From positions 1 to 64,000 of the forward strand of contig NZ_CAJYDW010000003.1 in the NCBI RefSeq assembly GCF_913774235.1: DNA of 64,000 bases, in the 5' to 3' direction. Position numbers and translations under genes: made by a program. This document shows positions 19,008 to 27,988 of this stretch, one piece after another. The notes under the pieces were generated by a model, which was not told where the DNA came from, did not search any database, and worked only from the letters and a program-made list of their open reading frames with translations. Every line of letters starts with the position of its first letter. Position 1 is the first letter of the stretch. The stretch is from an uncultured Pseudomonas sp. (GTDB lineage: Bacteria > Pseudomonadota > Gammaproteobacteria > Pseudomonadales > Pseudomonadaceae).

Positions 19008-20354
19008 ATGAACCAGCCTTTGACCGTATTCCCGCCCACCGCGCAGCAGCTCAATCTGCGCGCTCACTGGATGCCCTTCACCGCCAATCGCGCCTTCCAG
19101 AAGGACCCGCGCATCGTGGTGGCCGCCGAGGGCAGCTGGCTGACGGACGATCAGGGTCGGCGCATCTATGACAGCCTCTCCGGGCTCTGGACCTGCGGTG
19201 CCGGCCATTCGCGCAAGGAGATCCAGGAGGCGGTGGCGCGCCAGTTGGGCACCCTCGACTATTCGCCGGGCTTCCAGTACGGCCATCCGCTGTCCTTCCA
19301 ACTGGCCGAGAAGATGGCCGAGCTGACCCCGGCTGGTCTCGACCATGTGTTCTTCACCGGTTCGGGTTCCGAGAGCGCTGATACCTCGGTCAAGCTGGCC
19401 CGCGCCTACTGGCGCATCAAGGGCCAGCCGGCCAAGACCAAGCTGATCGGCCGGGCCCGCGGTTACCACGGCGTCAACATCGCCGGCACCAGCCTGGGCG
19501 GCATCGGCGGCAACCGGAAGCTGTACGGCTCCTTCATGGACGTCGACCACCTGCCGCACACCCTGCAGCCCGGCCTGGCCTTCACCAAGGGCATGGCCGA
19601 GACCGGTGGCGTCGAGCTCGCCAACGAGCTGCTCAAGCTGATCGAGCTGCACGATGCCTCCAACATCGCCGCGGTCATCGTCGAGCCCATGTCCGGTTCG
19701 GCCGGGGTGATAGTGCCGCCGGTGGGCTATCTGCAGCGCCTGCGCGAGATCTGCACCCAGCACGACATCCTGCTGATCTTCGACGAGGTCATAACCGCCT
19801 TCGGTCGCATGGGCCGCCACACCGGCGCCGAATTCTTCGGCGTGACGCCGGACATCATGAACGTGGCCAAGCAGGTCACCAACGGCGCCGTGCCCCTCGG
19901 CGCGGTGATCGCCAGCAGCGCCATCTACGACACCTTCATGAACCAGGCCACGCCCGAGCATATGGTGGAGTTCCCCCACGGCTACACCTACTCGGCCCAC
20001 CCGGTCGCCTGCGCCGCGGGCCTGGCGGCGCTGGAACTGCTGGAGCGGGAAAACCTGGTGCAACAGGCGGCCGAGTTGGCGCCGAAGTTCGAAGCCTCGC
20101 TGCATGGCCTCAAGGGCGCCAAGCACGTGGTGGACATCCGCAACTGCGGCCTGGCCGGCGCTATACAGCTCGCCCCGCGCGACGGCGATGCGGTGATCCG
20201 TCCCTTCGAGGCCGGCATCGCCCTGTGGAAGGCCGGTTTCTATGTCCGCTTCGGCGGCGACACCCTGCAATTCGGGCCCACCTTCAACGCCAAGATCGAG
20301 GATCTGGACCGCGTCTTCGCTGCCGTCGGCGACGTCCTCAATCGCCTCGACTGA
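19008..20354 (+). CDS. bauA: Beta-alanine:pyruvate aminotransferase (omega-transaminase)
   Basis: Class III PLP aminotransferase that transfers the amino group of beta-alanine (and other omega-amines) to pyruvate, forming malonate semialdehyde. The 448-residue length matches Pseudomonas omega-transaminases. Visible landmarks are LRAHWMPFTANRAF at the N-terminus, the PLP-binding GSGSESADTSVKLARAY, the Asp motif LLIFDEVITAFGRMG, and the Schiff-base Lys in MNVAKQVTNGAVPLGAV. It is divergent from the BauR-like gene and followed 55 bases later by a semialdehyde dehydrogenase, giving a complete two-step beta-alanine route to acetyl-CoA. Confidence 0.93.
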   Translation: MNQPLTVFPPTAQQLNLRAHWMPFTANRAFQKDPRIVVAAEGSWLTDDQGRRIYDSLSGLWTCGAGHSRKEIQEAVARQLGTLDYSPGFQYGHPLSFQLAEKMAELTPAGLDHVFFTGSGSESADTSVKLARAYWRIKGQPAKTKLIGRARGYHGVNIAGTSLGGIGGNRKLYGSFMDVDHLPHTLQPGLAFTKGMAETGGVELANELLKLIELHDASNIAAVIVEPMSGSAGVIVPPVGYLQRLREICTQHDILLIFDEVITAFGRMGRHTGAEFFGVTPDIMNVAKQVTNGAVPLGAVIASSAIYDTFMNQATPEHMVEFPHGYTYSAHPVACAAGLAALELLERENLVQQAAELAPKFEASLHGLKGAKHVVDIRNCGLAGAIQLAPRDGDAVIRPFEAGIALWKAGFYVRFGGDTLQFGPTFNAKIEDLDRVFAAVGDVLNRLD

Positions 20355-20409
20355 TCCCCTTTCGGCGCTTCCTGGCGGAGCGCCCGTCTCTCGTACAAGG
20401 AGTCCCTTC

Positions 20410-21903
20410 ATGAGCCTCAAGCATCTCATCGGCGGCCAACTGGTCGACGGTGGCAGCCGCCGCGCGCCGGTCTACAACCCCTCCACCGGCGCGGTGATCC
20501 GCGAAGTGCCCCTGGCCGATGCCGCCACCCTGCAGCAGGCCCTCGACGCCGCCCAGGCCGCCTTTCCGGCCTGGCGCAACACCCCACCGGCCAAGCGCGC
20601 CCAGGTGCTGTTCCGCTTCAAGCAACTGCTGGAAAGCAATGAAGAGCGCCTGGTGCAACTGATCAGCGAAGAGCACGGCAAGACCCTGGAAGACGCCGCC
20701 GGCGAACTGCGCCGTGGCATCGAAAACGTCGAATACGCCACCGCCGCGCCCGAGCTGCTCAAGGGCGAATACAACCGCAATGCCGGCCCGAGCATCGACA
20801 CCTGGTCCGACTTCCAGCCCCTGGGCGTGGTCGCCGGCATCACTCCCTTCAACTTCCCGGCCATGGTGCCGCTGTGGATGTACCCGCTGGCCATCGCCTG
20901 CGGCAATACCTTCATCTTGAAGCCCAGCGAGCGCGATCCCAGCTCCACCCTGGCCATCGCCCAGCTGTTCGAGGAAGCCGGCTTGCCCAAGGGCGTGCTC
21001 AACGTGGTGCATGGCGACAAGGAAGCCGTGGACGGCCTGCTCGACGCCCCCGAGGTCAAGGCGCTGAGCTTCGTCGGCTCCACCCCCATCGCCGAATACA
21101 TCTATGCCCGCGGCACCGCCAAGGGCAAGCGCGTCCAGGCCCTGGGCGGCGCCAAGAACCATGCGGTGGTCATGCCGGATGCCGACCTCGGCAACACCGT
21201 CAACGCGCTGATGGGCGCCGCCTACGGTTCCTGCGGCGAGCGCTGCATGGCCATCTCGGTGGCGGTCTGCGTCGGTGATCAGGTCGCCGATGCCCTGATC
21301 GCCCGACTGGTGCCGGAGATCGAAAAACTGAAAGTTGGTCCTGGCACCCAGTGCGGCCTGGACATGGGCCCGCTGGTCACCGGCGCACACCTGGACAAGG
21401 TCACCGGTTACGTCGCCGATGGCGTCGCTGCCGGTGCCAAACTGGTGGTGGACGGTCGCAACCTCAAGGTGGCCGATCACGCAGAAGGCTTCTTCCTCGG
21501 TGGCTGCCTGTTCGACCAGGTCACCCCGGATATGCGCATCTATAAGGAAGAGATCTTCGGCCCGGTGCTCTGCGTGGTGCGGGTCAAGATTCTGGAGGAG
21601 GGCATCGCGCTGATCAACGCTCACGAATACGGCAACGGCACCTGCATCTTCACCCGCGACGGCGAAGCGGCACGGCTGTTCGCCGACCAGATCGAAGTGG
21701 GCATGGTCGGCATCAACGTACCCCTGCCAGTACCGGTGGCCTACCACAGCTTCGGCGGCTGGAAACGCTCGCTGTTCGGCGACCTCCACGCCTACGGCCC
21801 GGACGGCGTGCGCTTCTACACCCGCCGCAAGACCATCACCCAGCGCTGGCCGCAGCGCGAAGCTCAAGAAGCCTCGCAGTTTGCCTTCCCCAGCAACGGC
21901 TGA
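20410..21903 (+). CDS. bauC: CoA-acylating (methyl)malonate-semialdehyde dehydrogenase
   Basis: Aldehyde dehydrogenase of the MmsA class that converts malonate semialdehyde or methylmalonate semialdehyde plus CoA to acetyl-CoA or propionyl-CoA with NAD+. The 497-residue protein shows the family GGAKNHAVVMPDAD segment, the catalytic Cys in GSCGERCMAIS, and PFNFPAMVPLWMYP. The ATG at 20410 is supported by AAGGAG eight bases upstream. Its place after bauA favours the beta-alanine role (BauC); a valine-catabolic MmsA would normally sit next to mmsB, which is absent here. Confidence 0.9.
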   Translation: MSLKHLIGGQLVDGGSRRAPVYNPSTGAVIREVPLADAATLQQALDAAQAAFPAWRNTPPAKRAQVLFRFKQLLESNEERLVQLISEEHGKTLEDAAGELRRGIENVEYATAAPELLKGEYNRNAGPSIDTWSDFQPLGVVAGITPFNFPAMVPLWMYPLAIACGNTFILKPSERDPSSTLAIAQLFEEAGLPKGVLNVVHGDKEAVDGLLDAPEVKALSFVGSTPIAEYIYARGTAKGKRVQALGGAKNHAVVMPDADLGNTVNALMGAAYGSCGERCMAISVAVCVGDQVADALIARLVPEIEKLKVGPGTQCGLDMGPLVTGAHLDKVTGYVADGVAAGAKLVVDGRNLKVADHAEGFFLGGCLFDQVTPDMRIYKEEIFGPVLCVVRVKILEEGIALINAHEYGNGTCIFTRDGEAARLFADQIEVGMVGINVPLPVPVAYHSFGGWKRSLFGDLHAYGPDGVRFYTRRKTITQRWPQREAQEASQFAFPSNG

Positions 21904-21920
21904 TCGTCGAAAAGCCCATT

Positions 21921-21952
21921 CCTTGGCCTGCCGCACAGCAGGCCGGCCAAGG
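21921..21952 (+). terminator. Hairpin after bauC
   Basis: CCTTGGCC (21921-21928) pairs with GGCCAAGG (21945-21952), and GGCCTGC/GCAGGCC (21925-21931/21938-21944) forms an alternative inner stem. There is no long T run, so it may be a weak or Rho-assisted terminator. Confidence 0.5.
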
Positions 21953-21993
21953 AAGGCCTTACGCTTCGGCTGCCCTCAGTTGCCGAAGCCCTC

Positions 21994-22728
21994 ATGCCTG
22001 CCTCTACCTTCACAGCCGTCGCCCGTATTGGGTGTGTGATTGGCCTCCTCGCGAGCCTGACTGGTTGCTCCAGCCAGACTGCCCAGGACATCGCCCAGCA
22101 ATTCGGCAAGACCAAGCCCAGCGAATTCCTGCAGACCAGCTCCGACCGCCTGGCCACCCTCGCCATGCAGGCCAATTTGCAGAGCCTCTATCTGCTGATG
22201 AACAAACTCTACCTGCGCAATCCGGCCGAGTGGAAGAAGACCGGCCTGTCGGATGCCGCCAGTGCCGAACGTGAAATCCGCACGGCCATCCAACAGCGCC
22301 GCAGCCTACCGGCCCTGGGCGGCCGCAAGGACGTGGCGGCCCTGAGCTTCGTGCTCGGCGACGACTATCACGGTGATCGGGTCGGCGCCTTCATCTACGC
22401 CATCGGCAGCATGATCATCGCCGCCCACGGCAATCGCACCGAGTTCTACATCACCGACGTAGTCGATGCGCGTTTCGTCAACAATGCGGCGCGCAACATC
22501 GAAAAGGCCACCTGGCTGCTCAACCAGCGCAAGAACGCCGCCGGCGAGCCGCTGCTGTTCGCCAACGAGATCTCGGAGGAGGGCAGCAACCTCAGCTTCG
22601 CCACCGAATTCGGCAAGATCGTCGCCCGCCTGGACCTGCTTGCCCAATTGCTGGACGAGCGCTACCGGCGCATCGGCGTCAACTACGCCCAGAGCCTGCT
22701 GTTCATCAATTTCCTGCCGGTGCAGTAG
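21994..22728 (+). CDS. Putative lipoprotein of unknown function
   Basis: The 244-residue product has a short hydrophobic signal (VARIGCVIGLLASL) ending in a lipobox LTGC followed by SS, so it is probably a lipoprotein exported to the periplasmic face of a membrane. The mature part is mostly helical with no further membrane segment. It contains a conserved-looking block around ALSFVLGDDYHGDRVGAFIYAIGSMI. I do not recognise the family with certainty. It stands alone between the bauC hairpin and an oxidoreductase gene 62 bases downstream, in the same direction; co-transcription is possible. The ribosome site before the ATG is weak, and a downstream GTG within the signal region is an alternative start. 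Confidence 0.75.
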   Translation: MPASTFTAVARIGCVIGLLASLTGCSSQTAQDIAQQFGKTKPSEFLQTSSDRLATLAMQANLQSLYLLMNKLYLRNPAEWKKTGLSDAASAEREIRTAIQQRRSLPALGGRKDVAALSFVLGDDYHGDRVGAFIYAIGSMIIAAHGNRTEFYITDVVDARFVNNAARNIEKATWLLNQRKNAAGEPLLFANEISEEGSNLSFATEFGKIVARLDLLAQLLDERYRRIGVNYAQSLLFINFLPVQ

Positions 22729-22790
22729 CGCCTTCGCGGGAGGCGCCTTAGAGTCGAGGAACCTCGATAACCACAACAAGGGGTTCTTCC

Positions 22791-23849
22791 ATGGTCGCTG
22801 CCTTGCGCATCGCCCTCATCGGTGCCGGCAACATGGGGCGCCAGCACCTGCACCATCTGCAGCACCTTTCCAGCGCCCAGCTGTGCGCCCTGGCCGATCC
22901 CGATCCGTCAACGGCCGAATTGGCCGCGCAATGGGCTGTGCCGCATTTCAGCGATCATCGCCAACTGCTCCAAAGCGTGCGCCCCGACGCGGTGATCGTC
23001 GCCAATCCCAATGCCCTGCACGTCGCGACCGCGCTCGATTGCCTGGCCCTCGGCATCCCGGTGCTGCTGGAAAAGCCCATGGGGACCACGCCGGCAGAGG
23101 TGGCTCAGCTGCTGCAAGCCCAGCGTAACCTGCAGGTACCCTTGCTGGTAGGTCACCATCGTCGCCACAATCCGCTGATCGCGCGGGTCCGCGAGCTGCT
23201 GCGCCAGGGCGCCATCGGCCGCCTGGTCACCGTCACCGCGCTGTGGCAACTGCAGAAGCCGGAGAGCTACTTCGAGAGTGCCTGGCGCCGGGAAGCCGGG
23301 GCGGGGATGCTGCTCACCAACCTGATCCATGACCTCGACCTGCTCCGCCATCTCTGCGGCGAGGTGCGAAAGGTCCAGGCCTTCACCGACAATACCCTGC
23401 GTGGCTACGCTAATGCCGACAGCGCGGCGATCAATCTGCAATTCGAGAGTGGCGCCCTGGGCAGCCTGACCGCCAGCGACGGCGTGGCGGCGCCCTGGAG
23501 CTGGGAGCTCACCAGCGGCGAGAATCCGGTCTATCCGCACCAGCCCGACCAGCCGTGCTACCTGTTCGCCGGTACCGAGGGTGCCCTGAGCGTGCCGCAG
23601 CTCCGCCTCTGGCGCTATGCCAAACGCGGCGCTGGCTGGCATCAGCCCCTCGACGCCCAGGTCCAGGCGCCGGCCAGGGACGAGGCCCTGCGGCTGCAAC
23701 TGGAGCATTTCGTATGCGTCGCACGGGGAGAGCAGGGCCCCTTGGTCAGTGCCGAGGATGCGGCCCGTACCCTGGCGCTGGTCGCCGCCGTCGAGCGTGC
23801 CGCGGAAAGCGGCACGGCGCAGCGGCCGGAAGCCCACTTGCCCGGCTAG
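22791..23849 (+). CDS. Gfo/Idh/MocA-family oxidoreductase
   Basis: A 352-residue NAD(P)-dependent oxidoreductase of the Gfo/Idh/MocA family. The Rossmann fold motif ALIGAGNMGRQHLHHL is at the N-terminus, followed by the EKPMGTTP motif whose Lys is part of the family active site, and a C-terminal alpha/beta domain with HRRHNPLI and the TNLIHDLDLLRHLCGE segment containing the usual catalytic His. Substrates in this family are sugars, inositols or related polyols. Neighbours give no clue to the substrate. CAAGGGG precedes the ATG. The gene ends seven bases before the convergent IalB-like gene. Confidence 0.88.
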   Translation: MVAALRIALIGAGNMGRQHLHHLQHLSSAQLCALADPDPSTAELAAQWAVPHFSDHRQLLQSVRPDAVIVANPNALHVATALDCLALGIPVLLEKPMGTTPAEVAQLLQAQRNLQVPLLVGHHRRHNPLIARVRELLRQGAIGRLVTVTALWQLQKPESYFESAWRREAGAGMLLTNLIHDLDLLRHLCGEVRKVQAFTDNTLRGYANADSAAINLQFESGALGSLTASDGVAAPWSWELTSGENPVYPHQPDQPCYLFAGTEGALSVPQLRLWRYAKRGAGWHQPLDAQVQAPARDEALRLQLEHFVCVARGEQGPLVSAEDAARTLALVAAVERAAESGTAQRPEAHLPG

Positions 23850-23855
23850 CGGCCC

Positions 23856-24398
23856 CTACAGCGGCTTGGTCAGTTCCTTGGCTCTGTCGTAGGCCTTGGA
23901 AAAACCCTTGAGCGACAGGCTCTCGCTGGCGGTCTCGCCGTTGGCCACCGGAGTGGTCACGGTCAGGCGGCTGCCGCGCTGCATCTGCTTGAAGGCGTCA
24001 CCGACGAACTCCACCGGCACCACGCAGCCTTGAGGAATGCAGGTGTGGAAAGGACGACTCTCCAGGCTGCGCTTGTCGACTTGCAGCGAGATCGGCTTGG
24101 TCACCGCCACGCCGAAGGGCAGCACCAGGATACCGTCCACGCCTTCGCGATTGGGCCGCAGCTCGGTGACCAGCATCCGCTGGCCCTTGGCGCTGTCCTT
24201 CTGCTGGGTGATGGAGCACAGCTGCGCCGAGCGCTCTCCGTTACGGGCGATGCGGCAGATCACCTGCCAGTCGCCGTACTTTTCCGTGACCGAGGGCTGC
24301 GGCTCCTGCTGCGCGGGCGGCGCCGACTGGGCGAAGGCCTGGCCGGCGAGCAGCAGGGGCGCGAGGAACAGGGCCGGGCGGAGGAACCGATGAGACAT
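23856..24398 (-). CDS. IalB-like invasion-associated locus B family protein
   Basis: The 180-residue protein has an N-terminal signal peptide (FLRPALFLAPLLLAGQAFAQ, cleavage after AFA or AQ) and then the family domain with YGDWQVICR, CSITQQ and FHTCIPQGCVVPV. The four cysteines probably form two disulfides in the periplasm. Family members are widespread in Proteobacteria; the name comes from a Bartonella invasion factor, but most homologues have no shown role in invasion. The ATG at 24398 is chosen for the signal peptide and the AAGGAC site six bases before it; an upstream start at 24533 would add non-signal sequence. Confidence 0.85.
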   Translation of the reverse strand: MSHRFLRPALFLAPLLLAGQAFAQSAPPAQQEPQPSVTEKYGDWQVICRIARNGERSAQLCSITQQKDSAKGQRMLVTELRPNREGVDGILVLPFGVAVTKPISLQVDKRSLESRPFHTCIPQGCVVPVEFVGDAFKQMQRGSRLTVTTPVANGETASESLSLKGFSKAYDRAKELTKPL

Positions 24399-24472
24399 GG
24401 AAAGTCCTTGGCAGGAGGGAAAGACGCCAAGGGTAGGCCATCGCTCCGCGAGGGAACACCCCGCCACGACGA

Positions 24473-24811
24473 TCAGACCTTCTTGACGAACTCGGATTTG
24501 AGCTTCATCGCACCTATGCCATCGATCTTGCAATCGATGTCGTGGTCGCCGTCGACCAGGCGGATGTTCTTCACCTTGGTACCTACCTTGACCACCAGGG
24601 ACGAGCCCTTGACCTTGAGGTCCTTGATCACGCTGACCGTGTCGCCATCCTGCAGGGTGTTGCCGACGGCATCGCGGATCACCTTCGCCTCGTCGGCGGC
24701 GCTCGCTTCACCCGGCGTCCATTCATGGGCGCATTCCGGACAGATCAGCTGGCTGCCGTCCGCATAGGTGTATTCGGAAGCGCATTGGGGGCAGGGGGGA
24801 AGAGCGGTCAT
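24473..24811 (-). CDS. yjdM: YjdM/PhnA-type zinc-ribbon protein
   Basis: A 112-residue protein with two CxxC pairs at the N-terminus (CPQC and CPEC, a zinc ribbon) and the SH3-like PhnA C-terminal domain with [17 protein letters not shown] and [20 protein letters not shown]. In E. coli the homologue (YjdM, formerly PhnA) lies near the phosphonate genes, but a direct role in phosphonate breakdown has not been shown. Here no phn genes are nearby. It is transcribed in the same direction as the IalB-like gene, 74 bases upstream of it, so the two could share a transcript. Confidence 0.9.
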   Translation of the reverse strand: MTALPPCPQCASEYTYADGSQLICPECAHEWTPGEASAADEAKVIRDAVGNTLQDGDTVSVIKDLKVKGSSLVVKVGTKVKNIRLVDGDHDIDCKIDGIGAMKLKSEFVKKV

Positions 24812-24887
24812 GGCGAGGCACCTGGGTGGAAAAGCCGCGCATTGTATAGGGTTTTAGCTCGTTCGGGTGAGCCTTGCCAGCACTGCC

Positions 24888-25982
24888 CTAGGCGGCGAAT
24901 TCCACCTCGATCACCGTGCCATTGTCGTTGCTGTAGAGCGCCTCGCCGCCGAGCTGCTCGGCCAGGCCATTGATGATCCTGAACCCCAGGCGCTGACTGG
25001 TTCGCGGATTGAAATGCCGCGGCATGCCCTTGCCGTTGTCGGCGATGCGCAGCAACAGCCGCTGGGCGTCGAGACGCTGCAGGCTGATGCTGATCAAGCC
25101 GCGCTGCTCGCCCTCGAAGGCGTGCTTGAGCGAATTGGTCACCACCTCGGCGACCAGCATCGACAGGGTCGTCAGGCGCGACAGATCGAAGTTCAGCGGT
25201 TCGGCGCTGATGGTGCAGGACACCTGGCTGAGCCCCGTGGCCTCCAGCAGGTCGCTGGTCAGCAGATGCAGGTGATGGGCCACCGGCTGGTCGGCGTCGG
25301 CTGGATCGTGCAGGCGCCGATGGATGCGCGAGATGCTTTCCAGCCGAGAGCGGGCCTCTTCCAGCGCTCGGGAGGCCTCGCTGTCATCGGGCAGCTTGAG
25401 TTGCTGCAGCATCAATAGCGATGCGATGAACTGGATGTTGTTGGCGACCCGGTGCTGCAGCTCCTGGAACATGGTGTTCTGCTGGCTGTAGAGACCGTGG
25501 ATCACCTGCTGTTCGGCACGCAGCCGGGCGCTCGCCGTGTGCATGTAGTGGATCAGGGCGATGTCCACGCTGACGATGACCACGTAGAAGGCCAGCGCCA
25601 GCGCCCCCTGACCATTGATCGTGAAGGACCATTGGAGCGGGATGAAGAAGTACCAGGCGGCCAGCCCGGACAGCAGGGCGCAAAGAATGCCGGGGCCGGT
25701 ACCGCAGAAGAAGGCGGTGAGAATGACGGCGGGAAAGAAGGTCAGATAGGGAAAGCCTTGCGCCAGGATATCCACCAGGGCGAACCGCGCCGCCAGTGCC
25801 AGCGCGAACGCCAGGATGGCCAGTCCGTAGGCGAGCTTCTGCCGGGCTCTGATCGCACTGCTCAAATCGCTGATCCAGGCACGGCTAGGCGACGGCTTCA
25901 AGGCTCTAACCTGCAAGATGGAAGGCCGCCGGAGTCTAACGCAAAGCCGTTCCGCTGGCGCTGGTCGGAGAGCCAATGGCAT
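24888..25982 (-). CDS. Membrane histidine kinase, DUF4118 plus HisKA_2/HWE-type
   Basis: An integral membrane sensor kinase of about 364 residues. Three to four transmembrane helices (roughly residues 48-150; LAYGLAILAFALALAARFAL, then FPAVILTAFFCGTGPGILCALL and ALALAFYVVIVSVDIALI) form a DUF4118 sensor region. The kinase core follows: a phospho-acceptor His in ELQHRVANNIQFI, N box VVTNSLKHAF and G box IADNGKGMPRHFNPRTSQRLG. This is the HisKA_2 class, common in general-stress and light systems. The start is uncertain: the ATG at 25982 has no good ribosome site and a TTG at 26015 is in frame. It is divergent from a single-domain response regulator, a likely partner. Confidence 0.85.
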   Translation of the reverse strand: MPLALRPAPAERLCVRLRRPSILQVRALKPSPSRAWISDLSSAIRARQKLAYGLAILAFALALAARFALVDILAQGFPYLTFFPAVILTAFFCGTGPGILCALLSGLAAWYFFIPLQWSFTINGQGALALAFYVVIVSVDIALIHYMHTASARLRAEQQVIHGLYSQQNTMFQELQHRVANNIQFIASLLMLQQLKLPDDSEASRALEEARSRLESISRIHRRLHDPADADQPVAHHLHLLTSDLLEATGLSQVSCTISAEPLNFDLSRLTTLSMLVAEVVTNSLKHAFEGEQRGLISISLQRLDAQRLLLRIADNGKGMPRHFNPRTSQRLGFRIINGLAEQLGGEALYSNDNGTVIEVEFAA

Positions 25983-26162
25983 CTTTATCGGAGCCGACGG
26001 CGACGAACTGTACAACTATTGGACTCAATTGGCTGAGCGCCACCAACGACCGCTCTGATTCGGGCATTTCTTGTACAAAGGGTACGCTTCGTCGTACAGG
26101 GTGGGAGGGCGCGGCGGCGGTACGGTCGAACCTCTTGCCTTCACCGAGACAGGACCTGCCCC

Positions 26163-26537
26163 ATGAATCGCCCGCGTGTGCTGGTCGCCGAAGACGAGCC
26201 TGTTCTGCTGGGGCTGCTGCAGGAGTTGTTCGAGGATTGGGGCTGCGAGGTGTACGCCTTCCAAAGCGCCGATGCAGCCTGCAGCTTCATGCGCGACGCC
26301 CGCCCGCAACTGGACCTGCTCTTCACCGACGTCAGGATGCCCGGCGTGCTCAGTGGCATCGACTTGGCACTGCAGGCGCGCCGTTGGCAGGCGGACCTGC
26401 CCATTGTCATCACCTCTGGCTATTACGACGAGCAACCAGCCTGCGCCGTTCAGGCCGTGTTCCTGCCCAAACCTTGGGATCTGCAGACGCTGCTAGAGCG
26501 TTGTCCTGTGCCGGTCGGACAGCGACGCTACGCCTGA
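26163..26537 (+). CDS. Single-domain response regulator
   Basis: A 124-residue stand-alone receiver domain with no output domain: acidic pair VAEDEP, phospho-acceptor Asp in LLFTDVRMPG, the conserved Thr/Ser region VITSGYY and Lys in FLPKPW. GAGACAGGACC precedes the ATG. Receivers of this kind (FixL/NtrC-like, KPW variant) relay phosphate or titrate a kinase. The divergent HisKA_2 kinase at 24888 is the obvious partner, but neither Hpt nor output protein is adjacent. It ends 45 bases before a strong shared terminator. Confidence 0.9.
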   Translation: MNRPRVLVAEDEPVLLGLLQELFEDWGCEVYAFQSADAACSFMRDARPQLDLLFTDVRMPGVLSGIDLALQARRWQADLPIVITSGYYDEQPACAVQAVFLPKPWDLQTLLERCPVPVGQRRYA

Positions 26538-26582
26538 GTGCGGGCCACACTGCGGACAAGGAAACCTTCGGCGACCCAAAGC

Positions 26583-26619
26583 AAAAAGCCCGTAGCGGGT
26601 AACCCGCTACGGGCTTTTT
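26583..26619. terminator. Bidirectional terminator
   Basis: AAAAAGCCCGTAGCGGGT (26583-26600) is mirrored by ACCCGCTACGGGCTTTTT (26602-26619) around a single central base, giving an A run on one side and a T run on the other. It can stop both the response-regulator transcript and the tRNA-Asn transcript coming from the other strand. Confidence 0.92.
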
Positions 26620-26626
26620 CAGATTT

Positions 26627-26702
26627 TGGCTCCGCGACCTGGACTCGAACCAGGGACCCAATGATTAACAGTCATTTGCTCTACCGACTGAGCTATCGCG
26701 GA
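26627..26702 (-). tRNA. tRNA-Asn (anticodon GTT)
   Basis: Read on the minus strand, the 76-base sequence folds as a cloverleaf: acceptor TCCGCGA pairing with TCGCGGA, D-arm AGCTCAGTCGGTAGAGC, anticodon loop CTGTTAA with GTT, T-arm CTGGTTCGAGTCCAG, discriminator G and encoded CCA. In P. aeruginosa a tRNA-Asn also lies between the O-antigen locus and the uvrB side. No integrase gene is beside it. Confidence 0.97.
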
Positions 26703-26785
26703 ACAACGGAGCGCATCTTACTGATAACTAACAGGAAGTCAAGCCTCGACGGCACCGGAAAAAGGCACCGCCGAGGAGGGCGCCA

Positions 26786-27988
26786 TCAGCCCTTGAGGAC
26801 CGCAGCGATGGCCTGAATGGTCGGCTGCAGATTGTGGCCGTTCAGGGCCGCCACGCAGATACGGCCGGTACTCACGGCGTAGATGCCGAAATCGGTCTTC
26901 AGCCGCTCCACCTGCTCGGCGGTGAGGCCGGAGTAGGAGAACATGCCACGCTGGGCGTTGACGAAGGCGAAGTCGCGGGTGGCGCCAGCAGCGGCCAGGC
27001 CTTCCACCAGGGCGTTGCGCATGGTGCGGATGCGCTGGCGCATCTCGCCCAGTTCGGCTTCCCAGAGGGCGCGCAGCTCGGGGTTGCTCAGCACGGTGGC
27101 GACGATGGTGGCGCCATGGGTCGGCGGGTTGGAATAGTTGGTGCGGATCACCCGCTTCACCTGCGACAGCACCCGCGCACTTTCCTCGCGGCTCTCGCTG
27201 ACCAGGGTCAGGGCACCGACCCGCTCGCCATACAGCGAGAAGGATTTGGAGAAGGAGCTGGAGACCAGGAAGGTCAGGCCGGAATCGGCGAACAGGCGCA
27301 CGGCCTGGGCGTCTTCCTCTATGCCGTCGCCGAAGCCCTGGTAGGCGATGTCGAGGAAAGGCACCAGGTTACGCGCCTTGACCACCTCCAGCACCGCCTG
27401 CCAATCGGTTGGCTGCAGGTCCACCCCGGTGGGGTTGTGGCAGCAGGCATGCAGTACCACCACCGAACGCTCCGGCAGCGCCTTGAGGTCGGCCAGGAAG
27501 CCTTCGCGATTCAGGCCGTTGCTGGCGGCGTCGTAGTAGCGGTAGGTCTGTACCGGGAAGCCGGCGCCTTCGAACAGGGCGCGGTGGTTTTCCCAGCTCG
27601 GATCGCTGATGGCGACCACGGCATCGGGCAGCAGGCGCTTGAGGAAGTCGGCACCGATCTTCAGGGCACCGGTGCCACCGACGGCCTGGACGGTAATAGC
27701 GCGACCGTCGCGGACCAGACTCGATTCGGCACCGAACAGCAGGTGCTGCACGGCCTGGTCATAGGCAGCGATACCCTCGATGGGCAGGTAGCCACGCGGC
27801 GCCTGGGCGGCCACGCGCTGCTTCTCGGCCTCGGCCACGGCGCGCAACAGCGGGATGCGGCCCTGCTCGTCGTAGTAGACCCCCACGCCCAGATTGACCT
27901 TGTGCGGACGGGCATCGGCGTTGTAGGCCTCGTTCAGGCCAAGGATGGGGTCGCGGGGTGCCATTTCGACGGCGGAGAACAAACTCAT
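26786..27988 (-). CDS. Aspartate/aromatic amino acid aminotransferase (class I)
   Basis: A 400-residue PLP enzyme of the AspC/TyrB class, transferring amino groups between aspartate or aromatic amino acids and 2-oxoglutarate. It begins MSLFSAVEMAPRDPILGL, contains the CCHNPTGVDLQ motif, DIAYQGFGDG, the Schiff-base Lys in SSSFSKSFSLYGERVG and the C-terminal GRICVAALN with the carboxylate-binding Arg. The ATG at 27988 gives the usual family length; an upstream start would add 26 residues without homology. It corresponds in context to PA3139, which is likewise divergent from uvrB and near tRNA-Asn. It could serve the last step of tyrosine and phenylalanine synthesis with tyrA. Confidence 0.92.
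   Translation of the reverse strand: MSLFSAVEMAPRDPILGLNEAYNADARPHKVNLGVGVYYDEQGRIPLLRAVAEAEKQRVAAQAPRGYLPIEGIAAYDQAVQHLLFGAESSLVRDGRAITVQAVGGTGALKIGADFLKRLLPDAVVAISDPSWENHRALFEGAGFPVQTYRYYDAASNGLNREGFLADLKALPERSVVVLHACCHNPTGVDLQPTDWQAVLEVVKARNLVPFLDIAYQGFGDGIEEDAQAVRLFADSGLTFLVSSSFSKSFSLYGERVGALTLVSESREESARVLSQVKRVIRTNYSNPPTHGATIVATVLSNPELRALWEAELGEMRQRIRTMRNALVEGLAAAGATRDFAFVNAQRGMFSYSGLTAEQVERLKTDFGIYAVSTGRICVAALNGHNLQPTIQAIAAVLKG

Noticed and set aside
26627-26702. tRNA-Asn as an integration site for a genomic island
   Set aside because: No integrase, no phage or conjugation genes and no repeated tRNA 3' end are seen nearby; neighbours are conserved housekeeping genes.
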